Of a stretch of 64,000 bases of DNA, positions 62,503-64,000 are shown in pieces; positions within the stretch are counted from its first letter, which is position 1; every line of letters begins with the position of its first letter. Both the position numbers and the translations under genes were made by a program. The notes under the pieces were generated by a model. It made no database searches. It saw only the letters and a list, made by a program, of their open reading frames with translations, and was not told the origin of the DNA. The DNA comes from Cellulomonas sp. Root930 (lineage in GTDB: Bacteria; Actinomycetota; Actinomycetes; Actinomycetales; Cellulomonadaceae): assembly GCA_001429255.1 (NCBI GenBank), contig LMJI01000001.1:2831879-2895878 (forward strand), in the 5' to 3' direction.

Positions 62503-62889
62503 CTACGCGCCTGACACCGTGGCGACCGCCTCGATGGAGACGAGCAGGCCGCGCGGCAGGATCACGTTGGCGGGCGCCGACCGCGCCGGCGGCGGGGTGG
62601 GCATGTGCCGCGCGTACACCGCGTTGAGGGCGCCGAAGTCGGCCACGTCGGCGTAGAAGATCGTGGTCTTGACCAGGTCGTCCATCGACGAGCCCGCAGC
62701 ATCGAGCGTCGCCGCGAGGTTGCGCAGGGCGAGGTCGGTCTGCGCCTCGATGCCGTCGGGGATCTCGCCGGTGACCGGGTCGATCCCGGCCGTGCCCGAG
62801 CAGAAGACGAACCCGCCCGCGACGATCGCCTGGCTGTAGGGACCGAGTGCTGCGGGCGCTGCGTCGGTGTGCACGCTCTGTCGGGTCAT
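62503..62889 (-). CDS. ridA: RidA-family enamine/imine deaminase
   Basis: A 128-residue RidA-like protein that hydrolyses reactive enamines made by PLP enzymes. Seen: LGPYSQAIVAGGFVFCSGTAG, DLALRNLAATLDAAGSSMDD and an ending IEAVATVSGA. The substrate-binding Arg in the usual SRxxxxV position reads ARSAPANVILPRG, so one Arg is shifted relative to E. coli RidA; subfamily and activity are not certain. ATG at 62889 follows AGGAG. Confidence 0.9.
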   Translation of the reverse strand: MTRQSVHTDAAPAALGPYSQAIVAGGFVFCSGTAGIDPVTGEIPDGIEAQTDLALRNLAATLDAAGSSMDDLVKTTIFYADVADFGALNAVYARHMPTPPPARSAPANVILPRGLLVSIEAVATVSGA

Positions 62890-62958
62890 GGCGTCTCCTG
62901 GGCTGGTGGGAGGAACGCTCGCCATCGTCCTCTGCCCGTGCCCGACGCGGGAGGGGTG

Positions 62959-63453
62959 CTACCGGTCGGGGCCGCCCCGCTCGGGCATCCCCGGGTGGGT
63001 CGAGTCGTCGGGCATCTCGAACGTCCAGTCGGGGCCGCGCTGCCACCCACCGTCGTCGACCGCCTCGCGGATGGCCACCGCGGCCACCACCGCCCAGAGG
63101 ATCGAGAGGAGCACCGCTGCGGCGATGAGGGCCGCTCCGACGCAGACGCTGATGATCCCCCACCTGCGGGCGTTGGCCGACTCCCGTTGGGCGACCTCGG
63201 TGTCGGCGGCGCCGAACGCGCGGGCGGCGCGGTGCGAGGCCAGGAGGGCGGGGATGCCCGTCGGCCAGAACAGGATCATGCCCGCGATCACCCACCCGAC
63301 GGGTGCGGACGGCTCCGGGCGCTGGGGAGGGGCGGGCGGCCCGGGGACGTACTGCGCGGGAGGGGGTGGGGGAGCGGGGGCCGGGATCGGTCTGGTGGCC
63401 GGGCCGCCTGCGAGCGGGTCGGGGGTGGCGCTGGGACTCGGCTCGGTGGTCAT
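62959..63453 (-). CDS. CD225/dispanin-like small membrane protein with Pro-rich N terminus
   Basis: A 164-residue protein. The first 50 residues are Pro/Ala-rich and disordered. Two hydrophobic helices follow (VGWVIAGMILFWPTGIPALL and WGIISVCVGAALIAAAVLLS), separated by a short loop with SHRAARAFGAADTEVAQRES, the CD225/dispanin pattern. The C terminus is acidic and polar. Such proteins are common in actinomycetes, with unclear roles at the membrane. ATG at 63453 follows GGGAGG. Confidence 0.8.
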   Translation of the reverse strand: MTTEPSPSATPDPLAGGPATRPIPAPAPPPPPAQYVPGPPAPPQRPEPSAPVGWVIAGMILFWPTGIPALLASHRAARAFGAADTEVAQRESANARRWGIISVCVGAALIAAAVLLSILWAVVAAVAIREAVDDGGWQRGPDWTFEMPDDSTHPGMPERGGPDR

Positions 63454-63518
63454 GATTCCTCCCGTGCGACGCGACTGTGCACTCCACCGTAGGACCGTCG
63501 CCTGGGACGTGGCTGTGT

Positions 63519-64000
63519 CTATCCGGGCAGCAGCAGGGGTCGCAGCAGGACGAGCGCCTGGTCCACCGACTCCTTCGCCTGCGCGGCCCCCAGGGACGTC
63601 GCCACCACCCCGTAGACCATGCGCTGCGCGAGGAGGACGTCCGCCACGCTCAGCCGGGGACTGACCAGCCCCGCGGCCTGCGCACGCGGCAGTGTCGCGG
63701 CGACGAAGGTCGGCAGGCGTTCGCCGATGTCGGTCTCCGGCAGGTTGCGGCGGGCGTCCAGGAACATCTCCACGAAGGCGGACTCCTCGACGGTGAGCTC
63801 CACGAGCCGTGACCACAGGCGCACGAACGCGTCGTCGTCGGGGAGCGCGGCGATCGCCTCGAGCTCGGCCAGGTGCTCCTCGAACACCGCGAACGCCAGG
63901 TCGAGCCGGGTCGGGAAGTGCCGGTACAGCACGCCCTGGCCGACCCCGGCGCTCTGCGCGATGGCGCTCAACGGGGCGTGGTACCCGCGGTCGGCGAACA
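63519..64000 (-). CDS. TetR-family regulator, N terminus cut by right edge
   Basis: The frame is open from 64000 to the stop at 63519 (160 residues). At the edge it reads FADRGYHAPLSAIAQSAGVG, then GVLYRHFPTRLDLAFAVFEE, the TetR helix-turn-helix with YRHF; the true start lies outside the window. A TTG at 63971 is inside the DNA-binding domain and is not the start. The C-terminal domain is helical (VEESAFVEMFLDARRNLPE). Ligand and target are unknown. Confidence 0.88.
   Translation of the reverse strand, partial: FADRGYHAPLSAIAQSAGVGQGVLYRHFPTRLDLAFAVFEEHLAELEAIAALPDDDAFVRLWSRLVELTVEESAFVEMFLDARRNLPETDIGERLPTFVAATLPRAQAAGLVSPRLSVADVLLAQRMVYGVVATSLGAAQAKESVDQALVLLRPLLLPG

Overview
The window is about 64 kb of very GC-rich, densely packed DNA with heavy use of GTG starts and 1-4 bp start/stop overlaps. 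The gene content fits an actinomycete of the Micrococcales, most likely Cellulomonas or a close relative. This is inferred from the rnd / LuxR / DUF3000 block, the glgX-treY-treZ order, a RamB-type regulator, a DevRS-type two-component pair and a D-aspartate-ligase-like ATP-grasp enzyme. I saw no rRNA or tRNA gene, IS element, prophage or CRISPR array. It reads as ordinary chromosome with a few accessory cassettes.

Layout. 1-1642: a partial rnd, an orphan LuxR-type regulator and DUF3000 on the minus strand. 1882-4565: gnd coupled to an ATP-grasp ligase. 4620-11937: an eight-gene, translationally coupled assimilatory sulfate reduction operon on the minus strand (sulfite reductase, a four-Cys mini-protein, cysH, cysD, cysN, fused siroheme synthase, a RibD-C reductase, an unknown protein). 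A cysteine-rich leader peptide that I found in the gap precedes it (12044-12097). 12290-13324: zapE. 13321-19876: the trehalose-from-glycogen operon glgX-treY-treZ. 20024-31330: a ferredoxin-reductase-like flavoprotein, a YbdK-type ligase, a DUF6421-like protein, and a minus-strand run of an SDR, a transglutaminase, a K+ channel, a CoA transferase and a membrane hydrolase. 31553-37855: gadB, a membrane protein, hrpB and two alpha/beta hydrolases.

37933-43718 looks like a hypoxia/dormancy island: DoxX, a tandem universal stress protein, an alcohol dehydrogenase, a DosS-like GAF histidine kinase, a flavodoxin and a DevR-like response regulator. Four intergenic copies of the palindrome GGGNC-N4-GNCCC lie among them. 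A RamB-like regulator and pyruvate phosphate dikinase follow. An epoxide-hydrolase-like enzyme and a TetR regulator then diverge across a tandem operator, followed by a secreted 5'-nucleotidase.

51605-56683 is the most unusual region: four genes linked by 4-bp overlaps, encoding a cytoplasmic subtilisin with a VRSPFA repeat array, an ECF-type sigma factor, a small unknown protein and a TPR-CHAT (caspase-like) protease. It has the composition of a signal-triggered intracellular proteolytic switch. The right end holds CorA, two GT4 glycosyltransferases, an alpha/alpha-barrel protein and a GH130 enzyme (a mannoside or oligosaccharide module), then RidA, a CD225-like membrane protein and a partial TetR regulator.
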